DNA of 64,000 nt from Rhodanobacter sp. T12-5 (GCF_008329435.1 NZ_NPKN01000002.1:62001-126000), one strand, 5' to 3'; counted from the stretch's first letter, positions 28,990 to 37,951 are shown. Translations and numbers: made by a program. Notes: generated from the sequence alone by a model not told the origin.

Positions 28990-29712
28990 ATGACAGATCC
29001 GGTCCGCCTCGCCAAACGCGTCGTCGCGCTGGCCCAATGCTCGCGCCGCGAGGCCGAGCAATACATCGAGGGCGGCTGGGTGCGGGTGGACGGAGAAGTG
29101 GTCGAAGAACCGCAGTTCATGGTCGACACGCAGACCGTCGAACTCGATCCTCACGCCCGGCTGATCCCCACCGAACCGGCCACCCTGGTGCTGCACAAGC
29201 CGGTCGGTTACGACGCCGGCAACGGTGCGAACCCGGCCAGCGCGCTGGTCACCCCGCAAACGCGCTCGCCCGACGATGCCTCCGGCGTGCGCCCGCTGAA
29301 ACGCCACCTGCAGCGACTGACCTCGCCGTTGCCGCTGCCAGCCACCGCCAGCGGGCTGCTGATATTCACCCAGGACTGGCGCGTCACGCGCAAGCTTACC
29401 GAGGACATCGACCGGGTCGAACAGGAGTTCGTGGTCGACGTCGGCGGCGAGCTGATCCCGAACGGGCTGGCCCTGCTCAACCATGGCCTGCGCTTCAACA
29501 ATTATGCGATGCCGCCGATCAAGGTCAGCTGGCAGAGCGAGCAGCGGCTGCGCTTCGCGTTCAAGGTGCTGCAACCGACCCAGATCGAGCCGATGTGCCG
29601 AGCGGTGGGCCTCACGGTGCTGGCCATGAAGCGCCTGCGCGTGGGTCGCATCCCGCTGGCGAAACTTCCGCCCGGGCAATGGCGTTATCTGGCGCCCGGC
29701 GAACGCATCTGA
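28990..29712 (+). CDS. S4-domain pseudouridine synthase-like protein lacking the catalytic Asp
   Basis: The 240-residue protein has an N-terminal S4 RNA-binding domain (VRLAKRVVALAQCSRREAEQYI) and a C-terminal domain clearly related to RluB/E/F-type synthases (LVLHKPVGYDAG, SGLLIFTQDW, QEFVVDVGGEL, VLAMKRLRVGRIPL). The usual GRLDxxxxG catalytic segment is replaced by LPLPATASG, so the position of the catalytic Asp is Pro117 by alignment with RsuA in this same window. It may bind RNA without modifying it. The rest of the fold looks intact, which argues against a decaying gene. Confidence 0.85.
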   Translation: MTDPVRLAKRVVALAQCSRREAEQYIEGGWVRVDGEVVEEPQFMVDTQTVELDPHARLIPTEPATLVLHKPVGYDAGNGANPASALVTPQTRSPDDASGVRPLKRHLQRLTSPLPLPATASGLLIFTQDWRVTRKLTEDIDRVEQEFVVDVGGELIPNGLALLNHGLRFNNYAMPPIKVSWQSEQRLRFAFKVLQPTQIEPMCRAVGLTVLAMKRLRVGRIPLAKLPPGQWRYLAPGERI

Positions 29713-29839
29713 AAAACCGGCCGCATGTCGCCGCGCCAAACCGTTCGTGGCCGTCAACCATTCCGCCCAACCGCCATCGGAACCGCTTAGACTTCACTGC
29801 GCGTCACCTGTCAACGCATCCACCACATCGGAGATCAGC

Positions 29840-29941
29840 ATGAGCAAGGGCATGGATTCAAAGAAGAGCGAAAAGAAGAAGCCGGCCAAGACCATGAAGG
29901 AGAAGAAGGCCGCCAAGCAGGAAAAGAAGAAGAACAAGTAA
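29840..29941 (+). CDS. Lysine-rich 33-residue microprotein
   Basis: The ORF encodes MSKGMDSKKSEKKK... ending KKKNK, with 15 lysines out of 33 residues and no aromatic or Cys residues. A GGAGA ribosome site lies 6 nt upstream of ATG, which supports translation. It is too basic to fold on its own and probably binds nucleic acid or ribosomes. No family function is known to me. It lies between the S4-domain protein and the HDOD gene. Confidence 0.75.
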   Translation: MSKGMDSKKSEKKKPAKTMKEKKAAKQEKKKNK

Positions 29942-30146
29942 CCCGCCTTGGCGATGGCATCCGCGCACCGGCAAGCACTGCTCTCCCGCCGAAACGGCGG
30001 GAGGAGTCCGTTGCGCTCGCTTGCGCACAGGCAGATCAAGGCATGGCGTTCCTGCGATGAGCGGCAGCACGCCTCAATGATTCCGGCCCGCTGCCGATAA
30101 CGGACGGATACCCGGACCTGGCTCGAAAAAATGAGGGAAATACCGT

Positions 30147-31190
30147 ATGGCGAGCATGTGGCAGCGCATTTTTGGCGGCGGCCGGAAAACGGTTGCACCT
30201 CGCGCGCAGCCTCGTGCCACCGCCATGCCCGCGCCTGCACCCGCGCCGCGCATCGCCGCGGCAGTCCGACCGACCATGCCGAGAACGCAGATCGAGGATC
30301 GGTTCCAGCGCTTCGTGCTCGACCTGCCCGACGCTGACATCGACGGTCCCACCACGTCCGAACAGGCCACCCTCAAACGACTGGAGCTGCTCAGTACCCG
30401 TTTCGACATGCGCAGCCTGCCGCGGCTGCCGAGCGTGCTGCCGCAGTTGCTGCGCACCCTCAAGAGCGAGGATGCCGCCGGTGGCCAGCTGGCCAAGCTC
30501 GTGGGCCGCGATCCGCTGATGGTCGGCGAGGTGATGCGGGTCACCAGCAGCGTCTATTACCGTTCGGCCCAGCCGATCACCAGCTTGCAGCAGGCGGTCG
30601 TGCTGCTCGGCCAGGACGGCCTGCGCCAGGTGCTGACCCAGCACGTGATGAAACCGATCCTGCAGGCCAACGCCGGCGCGCTCGGCCACGCCGCCGGCGT
30701 GCGCCTGTGGGATCACGCCGAACGCTGCGCGCACGCCTGCGCGTGGCTGGGCAAGAACAGCGGCTGCGACAGCTTCGAGGCCTACCTGGCGGGCATCATC
30801 TGCCGTACCGGTACCGGCGCGGTGGTACGCCTGCTGGATCAACTGATCGCCGACGTCAGCGTGCCGCTTTCGCCCGGCTTCCTGGACAGCTGCGCGCGAC
30901 TCGCCGGGCGACTGTCATTGCAGGCCGCGCAACACTGGGAACTGCCGGCGCGGGTGATCGAGGCGATGGCCGATGGGCAAGACCCGGCCAGCCCGCCCAC
31001 GACGGCACTGGGCAAGGCGCTGTCCGCGGCCGACCTGCTGGCGATGGCGCAACTGCTGGCCGAGCACGACCGGGTTGCTGCCGACCTCGACCTCAGCCAG
31101 GGCGACGGCGACCCGTTCGCCCCTGCACTGCTGACCCGCTGCCAGCAGGATCTGCGCCGTCATTTCACGCAGGCAAAGACCACCGGCTGA
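30147..31190 (+). CDS. HDOD domain-containing protein
   Basis: The 347-residue protein has an Ala/Pro-rich N-terminal linker (residues 15-45) and then an HDOD domain. The domain includes SLPRLPSVLPQLLRTL, LVGRDPLMVGEVMRVTSSVYYR, ITSLQQAVVLLGQDGLRQVL and LWDHAERCAHACAWL. HDOD proteins are HD-related signalling modules that lack phosphohydrolase residues and often work with cyclic-di-GMP or chemotaxis proteins. GAGGG lies 7-8 nt upstream of ATG. Confidence 0.88.
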   Translation: MASMWQRIFGGGRKTVAPRAQPRATAMPAPAPAPRIAAAVRPTMPRTQIEDRFQRFVLDLPDADIDGPTTSEQATLKRLELLSTRFDMRSLPRLPSVLPQLLRTLKSEDAAGGQLAKLVGRDPLMVGEVMRVTSSVYYRSAQPITSLQQAVVLLGQDGLRQVLTQHVMKPILQANAGALGHAAGVRLWDHAERCAHACAWLGKNSGCDSFEAYLAGIICRTGTGAVVRLLDQLIADVSVPLSPGFLDSCARLAGRLSLQAAQHWELPARVIEAMADGQDPASPPTTALGKALSAADLLAMAQLLAEHDRVAADLDLSQGDGDPFAPALLTRCQQDLRRHFTQAKTTG

Positions 31191-31192
31191 TC

Positions 31193-31400
31193 AAGAATCG
31201 GATCGGCTGCCGTCGCGCGGTGCCAGCGGCTAACAGCTCATCGGCAGTCGCACGCCGATCCGCCAGCATGTAGGCGATCAGGCAACCGGCGGCACAGAAA
31301 TAGAACAACGGCTCGAGTGCCGTCCAGCGGGGGGGGAATGTCCAGCATCACCCGGGGCACCACCGCCGGCACCGCAATGCCAACGCTGATCCGACCATGC
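31193..31400 (-). pseudogene. Possible frameshifted membrane protein remnant
   Basis: On the minus strand, VPAVVPRVMLDIPP is followed, after a run of eight identical bases (31329-31336), by a different frame reading WTALEPLFYFCAAG, then CLIAYMLADRR. This looks like one hydrophobic protein split by a slip in the homopolymer. No clear start or ribosome site is visible and I do not recognise the family. It could be chance. Confidence 0.3.
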
Positions 31401-31447
31401 CCGCGCGTGCGGTGCACCGCACGCGGCTCCATGCGCGTGCCGACAGG

Positions 31448-31473
31448 GCGGAAGGCGCGCGTGCGCCTTCCGC
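31448..31473. terminator. GC-rich hairpin downstream of the PHP metallohydrolase gene
   Basis: An 11-bp perfect stem (GCGGAAGGCGC / GCGCCTTCCGC) with a 4-nt loop lies 6 nt after the stop of the minus-strand gene. No T-run follows, so termination strength is uncertain. Confidence 0.6.
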
Positions 31474-31479
31474 GCCTGC

Positions 31480-34203
31480 TCATTGCACGGTGACGGCGAC
31501 GTCGTCCAGCACGAACGAGGTTTGCTGCATGCCGTCCTCCACACCGACGAAATTGACCTGCAGGGTCTGCCCCTTGTACCCGTTCAGGCTGAACGTGTGG
31601 TGCTGGTAGCCGGTGGCCGCATCCTGGTTGGAGAAGGTCGCCAAGGTCAGCACCTTGCCGGTCGAGGTGATCACCTGCACCTGCAGCGTGTCATACGCTG
31701 TGGTGGTCGGCTCGTCGGTGTCGACGTGCATGAAAAAGTCCAGCGTCGCCGTCGACACCCCGGCTGGAATGCTGATCTTCTGCCGCACGTAATCGGTGTG
31801 CGTTGCGCCATAACCATCGAGCCACGCCTTCCAGCTGCCCGCATGGGCCGGCTCGCTGCTGCTGTTGGTGATCACGCCGCTGGTCCGGGTCCAGCCGGTG
31901 TCGCCACTTTCGAAATTGGCATTGGTGATCAGCTGGGTGCTGCCACCGCCACTGCTGTTGGACACGCTGAAGCTGACCGGGCTGCTGCTGCCGATATTGC
32001 CGGCCGCGTCGTACGCCTTGGCGACCAGCGCGTGCGTGCCGTTGGCGAGCGTGGTGGAGTCGAGCGTGGCGCTGTACGGAGAGCTGCTGTCGGTGGCCTT
32101 CAGCGCGCCATCCACCTGAAACTCCACCCGACTGACCCCGACATTGTCGCTGGCACTCGCGCTGAAGGTGATGCTGCCACTGCTGCCGCTCTCACCGGCA
32201 GTCACCGTCGGCGCGGTGGTATCGCCAGCGGTGCCGTTGGCCACGTTGAAATTGACCGCGCTGCTGCTGCCTACATTGCCGGCCGCGTCGTAGGCCCTGG
32301 CAACCAGCGAGTGCGCGCCATCGGCAAGTGTGGTCGAGTCAAGCGTGGCGCTGTATGGCGAACTGCTGTCGCTGCCCTGCAAGTTGCCATCCACGTAGAA
32401 CTCCACCCGGGTCACCCCGACGTTGTCGCTGGCGCTGGCGCCGAAGGTGATGGTGCCGCTGCTGCCGCTTTCGCTGGCGCTTGCCGTCGGCGCGATGGTG
32501 TCGCCACCACCTCCCGAGCCTTCGGTCACCCACACCGGCGCCGACCACAGCCGCAGGCCATTGGCCTGGGTGATCTTGGCGTAGTAGAAGTGCTCGCCGG
32601 TGGCGGGCGTGACGGTGGTGGTCGCGGTTTCGGACAAGCTTGCGACCGTGCCGTTGCTGCCCGGCACGCCCTCGAATACCTGCACCCGCTGGGCGCTCTG
32701 GCCGGACGTGCTGGCGTAGTCGACGGTGAGCGTCAGCGCACCGCTGTTGCTGAAGCGCTCACCCATCAGGTGACCGTTCGCGGTCAGCACGATTTGTGCG
32801 GTCTTGTCTTCGGTGGCGAACACGCGGCGCGCGCGCAGGGCGTCGAGAAAACTGTTCAGGCTCAACGCTGTGCCGCTCGGAATCAGCACGCCGGTGCGGT
32901 TGGTGAAGCTGGCACCCCAGTTCGCGCAATGGTTGTCCTGATCCGAACTCGGCGCGACGTGGTAACCGCGTTCGAGGATGGTGTTGAAAGCGGCCTCGTA
33001 ATTCGGCCGGCTGGTTTCCGATTCGGTGGTGTTGACCGAGAAGGCCGAGCTGTTAAGCACCTCGGCCAGCACCATCACCGCATCGCCGTCCGCGGTATAG
33101 CCGAAGCTGGTGCCGTCGACCGTGAACTGGCCGCTCTGCGCCGGGTGGTTGAACTGGCCGATCCAGCCCTTGCCGCGCATCAGCGTGTACAACGAAGCGT
33201 AGTCGCCCTTGGCGATCTCGTAGTCGCCGATCAACTGGCCGGCACTGTTCTTCTCCCACTCGATCAGGCCGTCGGCGTTGAAGATGTTCATGTGCCCGCC
33301 GTTGCTGATCACGCCCCACTCCTGGCCGTAGATCGACAGGAAATCCGGGTGCGCGGCACGGAACGTGGCCGCCGCCTGCAGACCGGAGGCGAACAGGTTG
33401 TGCGCGGTGGCCGGATTGGCCGACGCATTGGTGCCGGTGGACCCGTCGAACATGTGGTTGTGTTCGGACGTCATCAGCATGTCCAGCCCGCGGTTCATCG
33501 CGTACTGGTAGGCATCGGTCGGGCCGTAGGGGCTGCTCTGCGGTGCCTGCTCGCCGTGGCAGGTAGCGAGCTCGCCGCCACCGTCGCTGTGGTTGGTCTG
33601 ACTGTGCAGGTCGCCGTACCAGATCGTGTACGGCAGCCCGCCGGCACCGACCGAGAGTGCGTGCACCCCGCCATGCTGCGGCAATGCGCTGAATGCCGGC
33701 ATGGCCGTGGCCGCCACTTTGCCGACCTGGATGTCATAACGCTGCTCCTCGACATGCGTCGGCGCCAGCCGCGTGGCGAGTGCCAGTGCATGGGCAGGCA
33801 TGCCAGTGCCGATCCGGCGGGCATTGTCGTCATCGAGCGGGATCGCACGCAGACGCACCGTGTAGTAACCCGCGGGCAGCGGGCGCCGGTGACTGTCCAG
33901 ACCGTCCCAGCGAACGCTCGCCGTGGCCTTGCGCACATGCATCACCGTGCTGCCATTCCATTCGCGCAGCAGCTGGCCGCTGCGATCGAGCAACGAAACC
34001 TGCCATGCCACCGGCGTCCCCACGGCCGCGCCGGGATATTCGAAATGCATCACGATGGATCGCGCTGCATCAGCCTGGAACGGCACCTGCAGGGCCGCGT
34101 CAAACTCTTGATGGTCCGGCAGCGCTGGCGCAGCCAGCGTCGGCAAACAGAGCACCCATCCCGCGAACACGAGGCTGCGGGTCACCATTTTTTTCAATCG
34201 CAT
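31480..34203 (-). CDS. Secreted PHP-domain (CehA/McbA-type) metallohydrolase with tandem Ig-like domains
   Basis: The 907-residue protein has a signal peptide (to about residue 25) and an N-terminal beta region. A PHP-type metallohydrolase domain starts near residue 200, with metal motifs YGDLHSQTNHSDGG, TSEHNHM, GQFNHP and SSDQDNH. Two near-identical Ig-like repeats of about 95 residues follow (each with ASDNVGV.RVEF and DSTTLA.G.H.LVA.AYDAAGN). A C-terminal jelly-roll-like domain comes last (NANFESGDTGWTRTSG). The layout suggests an extracellular hydrolase with adhesion or carbohydrate-binding modules. The substrate is unknown. AAGGA lies 8 nt upstream of ATG. Confidence 0.85.
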   Translation of the reverse strand: MRLKKMVTRSLVFAGWVLCLPTLAAPALPDHQEFDAALQVPFQADAARSIVMHFEYPGAAVGTPVAWQVSLLDRSGQLLREWNGSTVMHVRKATASVRWDGLDSHRRPLPAGYYTVRLRAIPLDDDNARRIGTGMPAHALALATRLAPTHVEEQRYDIQVGKVAATAMPAFSALPQHGGVHALSVGAGGLPYTIWYGDLHSQTNHSDGGGELATCHGEQAPQSSPYGPTDAYQYAMNRGLDMLMTSEHNHMFDGSTGTNASANPATAHNLFASGLQAAATFRAAHPDFLSIYGQEWGVISNGGHMNIFNADGLIEWEKNSAGQLIGDYEIAKGDYASLYTLMRGKGWIGQFNHPAQSGQFTVDGTSFGYTADGDAVMVLAEVLNSSAFSVNTTESETSRPNYEAAFNTILERGYHVAPSSDQDNHCANWGASFTNRTGVLIPSGTALSLNSFLDALRARRVFATEDKTAQIVLTANGHLMGERFSNSGALTLTVDYASTSGQSAQRVQVFEGVPGSNGTVASLSETATTTVTPATGEHFYYAKITQANGLRLWSAPVWVTEGSGGGGDTIAPTASASESGSSGTITFGASASDNVGVTRVEFYVDGNLQGSDSSSPYSATLDSTTLADGAHSLVARAYDAAGNVGSSSAVNFNVANGTAGDTTAPTVTAGESGSSGSITFSASASDNVGVSRVEFQVDGALKATDSSSPYSATLDSTTLANGTHALVAKAYDAAGNIGSSSPVSFSVSNSSGGGSTQLITNANFESGDTGWTRTSGVITNSSSEPAHAGSWKAWLDGYGATHTDYVRQKISIPAGVSTATLDFFMHVDTDEPTTTAYDTLQVQVITSTGKVLTLATFSNQDAATGYQHHTFSLNGYKGQTLQVNFVGVEDGMQQTSFVLDDVAVTVQ

Positions 34204-34390
34204 CGCCAGATCCTTACGCGTTGTCGAGAATTCCCCTGGCGGGCTTTATATGCGACCGGCGATGGCAGCGGTATGACCAAAAGTCGTAGGCGCGATCGCA
34301 GGATCTTGCACATCGCGACCATCGAACACGTTCCGGCGCGGCGGAACATCCTGCGCACTGGCCGGGCGGCAGCGGACCCTCGCCGCAAGC

Positions 34391-35159
34391 TCAGTCGTCC
34401 GAGCGAAACACCAGACTGCAGCAAGTCACCGCGCCTTCGGCCTTCTGCAACTCGGAGACGTCGACGGAGCTGACCTGGAATCCCGCATCGAGCAGCCGCT
34501 GCCGCGTGCGCGGAAAGCTGGCCGGCATCACCAGCGCGTCGCCGACACGCAGCACGTTCGCGGCGTGCGGTTCGGCGGGATCGACCTCGATCACGCGGAA
34601 ATCGTTGAATCGCCCGCGATCGACCCACGCCGGCTGCAGCAGCAAGGTATCGCCGGCAAGTTGGGTCACCGCCGATTTCAGATGCAGGCAGCCATGGGTC
34701 GGCACGCCCTGCACGGTGTATCCCCGGCCAGCCAGCAGGGCACGCAATTGGGCGATGCCGTCGGCGTTGCTGCGCGAGGACTGGCCCACGTAGAGCATGC
34801 GGCCGGCCAGCAGCACGTCGCCGCCATCGATCGTGCCCGGCGCCTCGATCGCCAGAAGCTTGCGATAGCCGCCAAGCAACGCACCGACGCTCGCCACTTC
34901 GTCGCGACGGGATGGCGCCGGGGCGGGTCAGTATCGCGACGTCATCCAGCACGATCGCCACGTCCTCGACGAAGACGGAGTCCGCAAGATGCGGTTCGGC
35001 CGGCAGCGTCAGTACGCGGCAACCCAGCGCTTCCAGCACCCGCCGGTAAGCATCGTGCTGCGCGCACGCACGCGGCACATCGATGGCCACGCGCTCGACG
35101 TACGACAACTCGCAGGCACCGAGCGCGGGGCTGACTTCACGGGTGACGGCCATCCACAT
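34391..35159 (-). pseudogene. Dimethylarginine dimethylaminohydrolase (DDAH), frameshifted
   Basis: The 5' part encodes MWMAVTREVSPALGACELSY to LADSVFVEDVAIVLDDVAILTRPGA. The 3' part, in another frame, continues PSRRDEVASVGALLGGYRKL through IDGGDVLLAG, THGCLHLKSAV and the C-terminal catalytic Cys region AVTCCSLVF. Together they form a full-length DDAH, which hydrolyses N-methylated arginines to citrulline. The break lies near 34910-34919 and behaves as a 2-nt deletion (or 1-nt insertion) relative to the expected PGAPSRR. Both halves are otherwise well preserved, so this is a recent mutation or a sequence error. GGAGAG precedes the ATG. Confidence 0.85.
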
Positions 35160-35185
35160 GGTTGCTCTCCAAGGCTGAAGTGTCC

Positions 35186-35341
35186 TCACCGGTGCCGGGC
35201 TTGCCACGCCGCCAGTTCCGCCTGATAGCGTTCCAGCGCCTCCTCGTAGATGTCGTACACGCAACGCACGCAACCTTCGCCGCAGCAATCGGCAGCGTCC
35301 GGTTCAGGCGGACGCCGTGGCGGTGGATCGGGATCAGGCAT
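35186..35341 (-). CDS. Oxidoreductase-like domain small protein
   Basis: The 51-residue protein begins with a Pro-rich segment (MPDPDPPPRRPPEPDAADCC) and carries the cysteine motif CCGEGCVRCVYDIYEEALERY, which matches the oxidoreductase-like (OXLD1) domain. The four close cysteines may bind metal. No function is established in bacteria. It lies 26 nt upstream of the DDAH gene on the same strand. Confidence 0.8.
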   Translation of the reverse strand: MPDPDPPPRRPPEPDAADCCGEGCVRCVYDIYEEALERYQAELAAWQARHR

Positions 35342-35416
35342 GAGGGAATCGGTCGGGTTCACGGGCTGGTGTTCCGCATGACTTCGCGCGTGCGGCCGAT
35401 TGCGTCGCGGCCCAAG

Positions 35417-35445
35417 CCGGTCGCGTGATGGATGCACGCGACCGG
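35417..35445. terminator. Hairpin downstream of the exported methyltransferase gene
   Basis: An 11-bp perfect stem (CCGGTCGCGTG / CACGCGACCGG) with a 7-nt loop lies 14 nt past the stop of the minus-strand gene. It separates that gene from the small Cys-rich gene. Confidence 0.65.
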
Positions 35446-35459
35446 TGAGGCTCCGCGCG

Positions 35460-36233
35460 TTATTTCGCGGGCTTGCGGAAGCGGTAGATGAACTGGTCGG
35501 TATGGCCGCGTATCGACTTGTCGAACACCTTGGCCTCGTGCGAATCGTCCGGATTGCGCAGTGCGTTGTTCTCGCCGTCGAAGACAAAGCCGGCAGCCTC
35601 CACTTCCTTCCTGACCGCCGCCGGATCGATGCGGTGCAGCGTATCGGTATCGGCAAAACCTGAGCCGGCCGGGGCGACGTGGTCGATCACGACGAACAGG
35701 CCGCCGGGCTTGAGCGCGTCATAGACCTGCTTGTCGAAGCTGGCCATATCCACCGGCCCCATGAACGAATCGTGATAATCGTGATAATTCTGCGCGGTGA
35801 ATACCAGATCCACCGGCGCCGGCACGCTCAAGTGCGCACCAGGCTGCTGCAGCACGCTGACGTTGGCGTAATGCGGCGTGGCGGCCAACTTCTGCCAGTT
35901 CGCGAGGCTTTTCGCCGAATACTTGGCCATTTCCGCCGGCCAGACCGTATAGACGTGGCCTTGCGGACCCACGATGGCACTGAAGACGCGCGTCCAGTAA
36001 CCGCTGCCGGGCACCAGCTCCAGCACGCTCTGGCCCGGTTTGACGTCGGCGAACATCATCACCGCGGCGATCTTGCGGTGGGCATCGTCGGATTTGTCCG
36101 CCTGCCGGGCCGGGTCGTCGATCGCCTTCTGCACCGCGGCGGTGATCGCGCCGCTGTGCAGGTTCGCAACCTGGGCCGACGCAGCAGCAGGCAGGGCAAA
36201 GGCAATCAGTACAGCAAGAACAGTCGGGCGCAT
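35460..36233 (-). CDS. Methyltransferase-like protein with signal peptide
   Basis: The 257-residue protein has a clear cleavable signal (MRPTVLAVLIAFALPAAASAQ) and then a class I methyltransferase fold: motif I reads SVLELVPGSGYWTRVFSAIVG near residue 69, with DLVFTAQNYHDYHD and ALKPGGLFVVIDHVA following. SAM is not expected in the periplasm, so export of an active enzyme is puzzling. Similar exported methyltransferase-like proteins are known by annotation only. A GGAGAG site precedes the ATG. Confidence 0.82.
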   Translation of the reverse strand: MRPTVLAVLIAFALPAAASAQVANLHSGAITAAVQKAIDDPARQADKSDDAHRKIAAVMMFADVKPGQSVLELVPGSGYWTRVFSAIVGPQGHVYTVWPAEMAKYSAKSLANWQKLAATPHYANVSVLQQPGAHLSVPAPVDLVFTAQNYHDYHDSFMGPVDMASFDKQVYDALKPGGLFVVIDHVAPAGSGFADTDTLHRIDPAAVRKEVEAAGFVFDGENNALRNPDDSHEAKVFDKSIRGHTDQFIYRFRKPAK

Positions 36234-36398
36234 GACGTCTCTCCGCAGCGATCAGGGAACAACGATTGTGCTCCCGAACCGGCCGCCCCGTCTCGTGCCC
36301 TCGCGCTCGACGCTGCCGTGCCATTGGTCAGGCGACAGCCGGGGCCCGTGCTGGTAAAACTGCCGATGCCAGTACAAGGCACCACGGGAGGACATCGC

Positions 36399-37742
36399 AT
36401 GTCGGCACTACGCACCGGAATCATGTTCAGTTGCGCGCTGTTTTTCTGCGTGCCCGCCGCCAGCCTGGCGCAGTCGTGGAGGTCGCGCCAGATCGAGGCC
36501 TCGCGCAAATCCGAAAAAATCATGCACGAGGCGGACAAGCACAAGGGTCTGCTGGCGCAGTACCAAGTCATGCGCTACGCCTACGCCAATGACAAGGACC
36601 CCGCCTTCCGGCTGATCTTCGGTCAGTACCTTAGCTGGTACCAGACGTTCATCGGCGACTACCCGGATGCGGCGTTGAGCTTTTCGATCAAGCAGCCGCT
36701 GGAGAAGGACGATCGCCCTTCGCCGCTGTCCGATCCCGAATACAGCGCCCGCCCCGCGCTGGAGGCGATTCCGGAACTGGCGAAGAAATACCAGTTGGTC
36801 TACCTCAACGAAGCGCACAACATCCCGCTCACCCGCACGCTCACCGTGCAGTTGCTGAGCAAGCTGCGGCAGGAGGGCTTCAGCTATTTCGCCGTCGAAA
36901 CGATCTACCAGACCGACAGGAAATTGCAGTCGCGCGGTTATCCCACGGCGGACAGCGGTTTCTACACCGCCGAACCGATCAGCGCCGAAATGGTACGCAC
37001 CGCCCTCAAGCTCGGCTTCAAGGTGATCGGTTACGAGGCGCTCTCCGACGCGACCGGCGACGCCCGCGAAGCGGAACAGGCACGCAACATCTATGAACAC
37101 ATATTCCAGCACGACCCGCGTGCTCGGGTGGTGGTCGAAGCCGGTTACGCGCACATCCAGAAGTCTGGCGAATTCCTCGGCGGCTCCTCGATGGCCGAGC
37201 ATCTGTACAAGTTGTCGGGCATCGACGGGCTGAGCGTGGAGCAGACCGTGCTCGTGCCGCATCAGGTCAAGGAAGACAACCATCCCTATTACGACGCCAT
37301 CGTGGAGAAGCTGCAGCCGCAGGTGCCGATCGTGTTCGAGAACAAGGCCGGCAAGCCATGGGCATTGCGCGCGGGCTACGATGTCAATGTGGTTTTCCCA
37401 GCGCAGCAGATGCGTCGCGGACGTCCCACCTGGCTCAGTCTCGGTGGCTTGCGCCACCCATATTTCATCAGCGGCGATCGCTGCGAAGAGCATTACCCGT
37501 GCCTGATCGAGGCGCGCTATGCCGACGAAGGCAAGGACGCGATCCCGGCCGATCGCATGGCGCTCGACCCGGTGCCGCTGATGGCCACCCTCAATGACCG
37601 CGTCCGCCAGGGCCAGGGAGCGCCCGTCAGCGAGCTCTACCTGCGCCCCGGCAAATACGATCTGACCATCAGTGCCGAGGATGGCAGCCCGATTTACCGG
37701 CAGACCATCTCGGTGCCGGAAAAGGCCGACGACACCCCGTAG
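36399..37742 (+). CDS. Exported protein of EreA/ChaN-like fold, function unknown
   Basis: The 447-residue protein has a signal peptide (MSALRTGIMFSCALFFCVPAASLA). The motif YLNEAHN at 135-141 and a later FAVETIY resemble the conserved Glu-His segments of the EreA/ChaN/Tiki superfamily of putative metalloenzymes or haem-binding proteins. A VEAGYAHIQKSGEF segment may supply a further His. The C-terminal region (YLRPGKYDLTISAEDG) looks like a beta domain. GGGAGG lies 7 nt before ATG. I cannot assign a substrate. Confidence 0.65.
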   Translation: MSALRTGIMFSCALFFCVPAASLAQSWRSRQIEASRKSEKIMHEADKHKGLLAQYQVMRYAYANDKDPAFRLIFGQYLSWYQTFIGDYPDAALSFSIKQPLEKDDRPSPLSDPEYSARPALEAIPELAKKYQLVYLNEAHNIPLTRTLTVQLLSKLRQEGFSYFAVETIYQTDRKLQSRGYPTADSGFYTAEPISAEMVRTALKLGFKVIGYEALSDATGDAREAEQARNIYEHIFQHDPRARVVVEAGYAHIQKSGEFLGGSSMAEHLYKLSGIDGLSVEQTVLVPHQVKEDNHPYYDAIVEKLQPQVPIVFENKAGKPWALRAGYDVNVVFPAQQMRRGRPTWLSLGGLRHPYFISGDRCEEHYPCLIEARYADEGKDAIPADRMALDPVPLMATLNDRVRQGQGAPVSELYLRPGKYDLTISAEDGSPIYRQTISVPEKADDTP

Positions 37743-37951
37743 CCGTCCAGACATGCGGATGCCGCCATGAGACTTGAGTCATCAAGGACAGAACCGGGAC
37801 CCCGGCAGGAAGTGCAGGCATGACTAACGTCCTACGCATTCTGCGTGGCGCACGCGTATAACCAAAGAGTTGTTGCCGTGAAATCCCCCTGCATGGGTAT
37901 GGGCCCCGTGCTGCGATTCGAATGACGATCCCCGACCAGTGGAGTACGCGC

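Noticed and set aside
31483-34473. Plus-strand open frame of 996 codons
   Set aside because: Antisense to the PHP metallohydrolase. No recognisable domain and no ribosome site.
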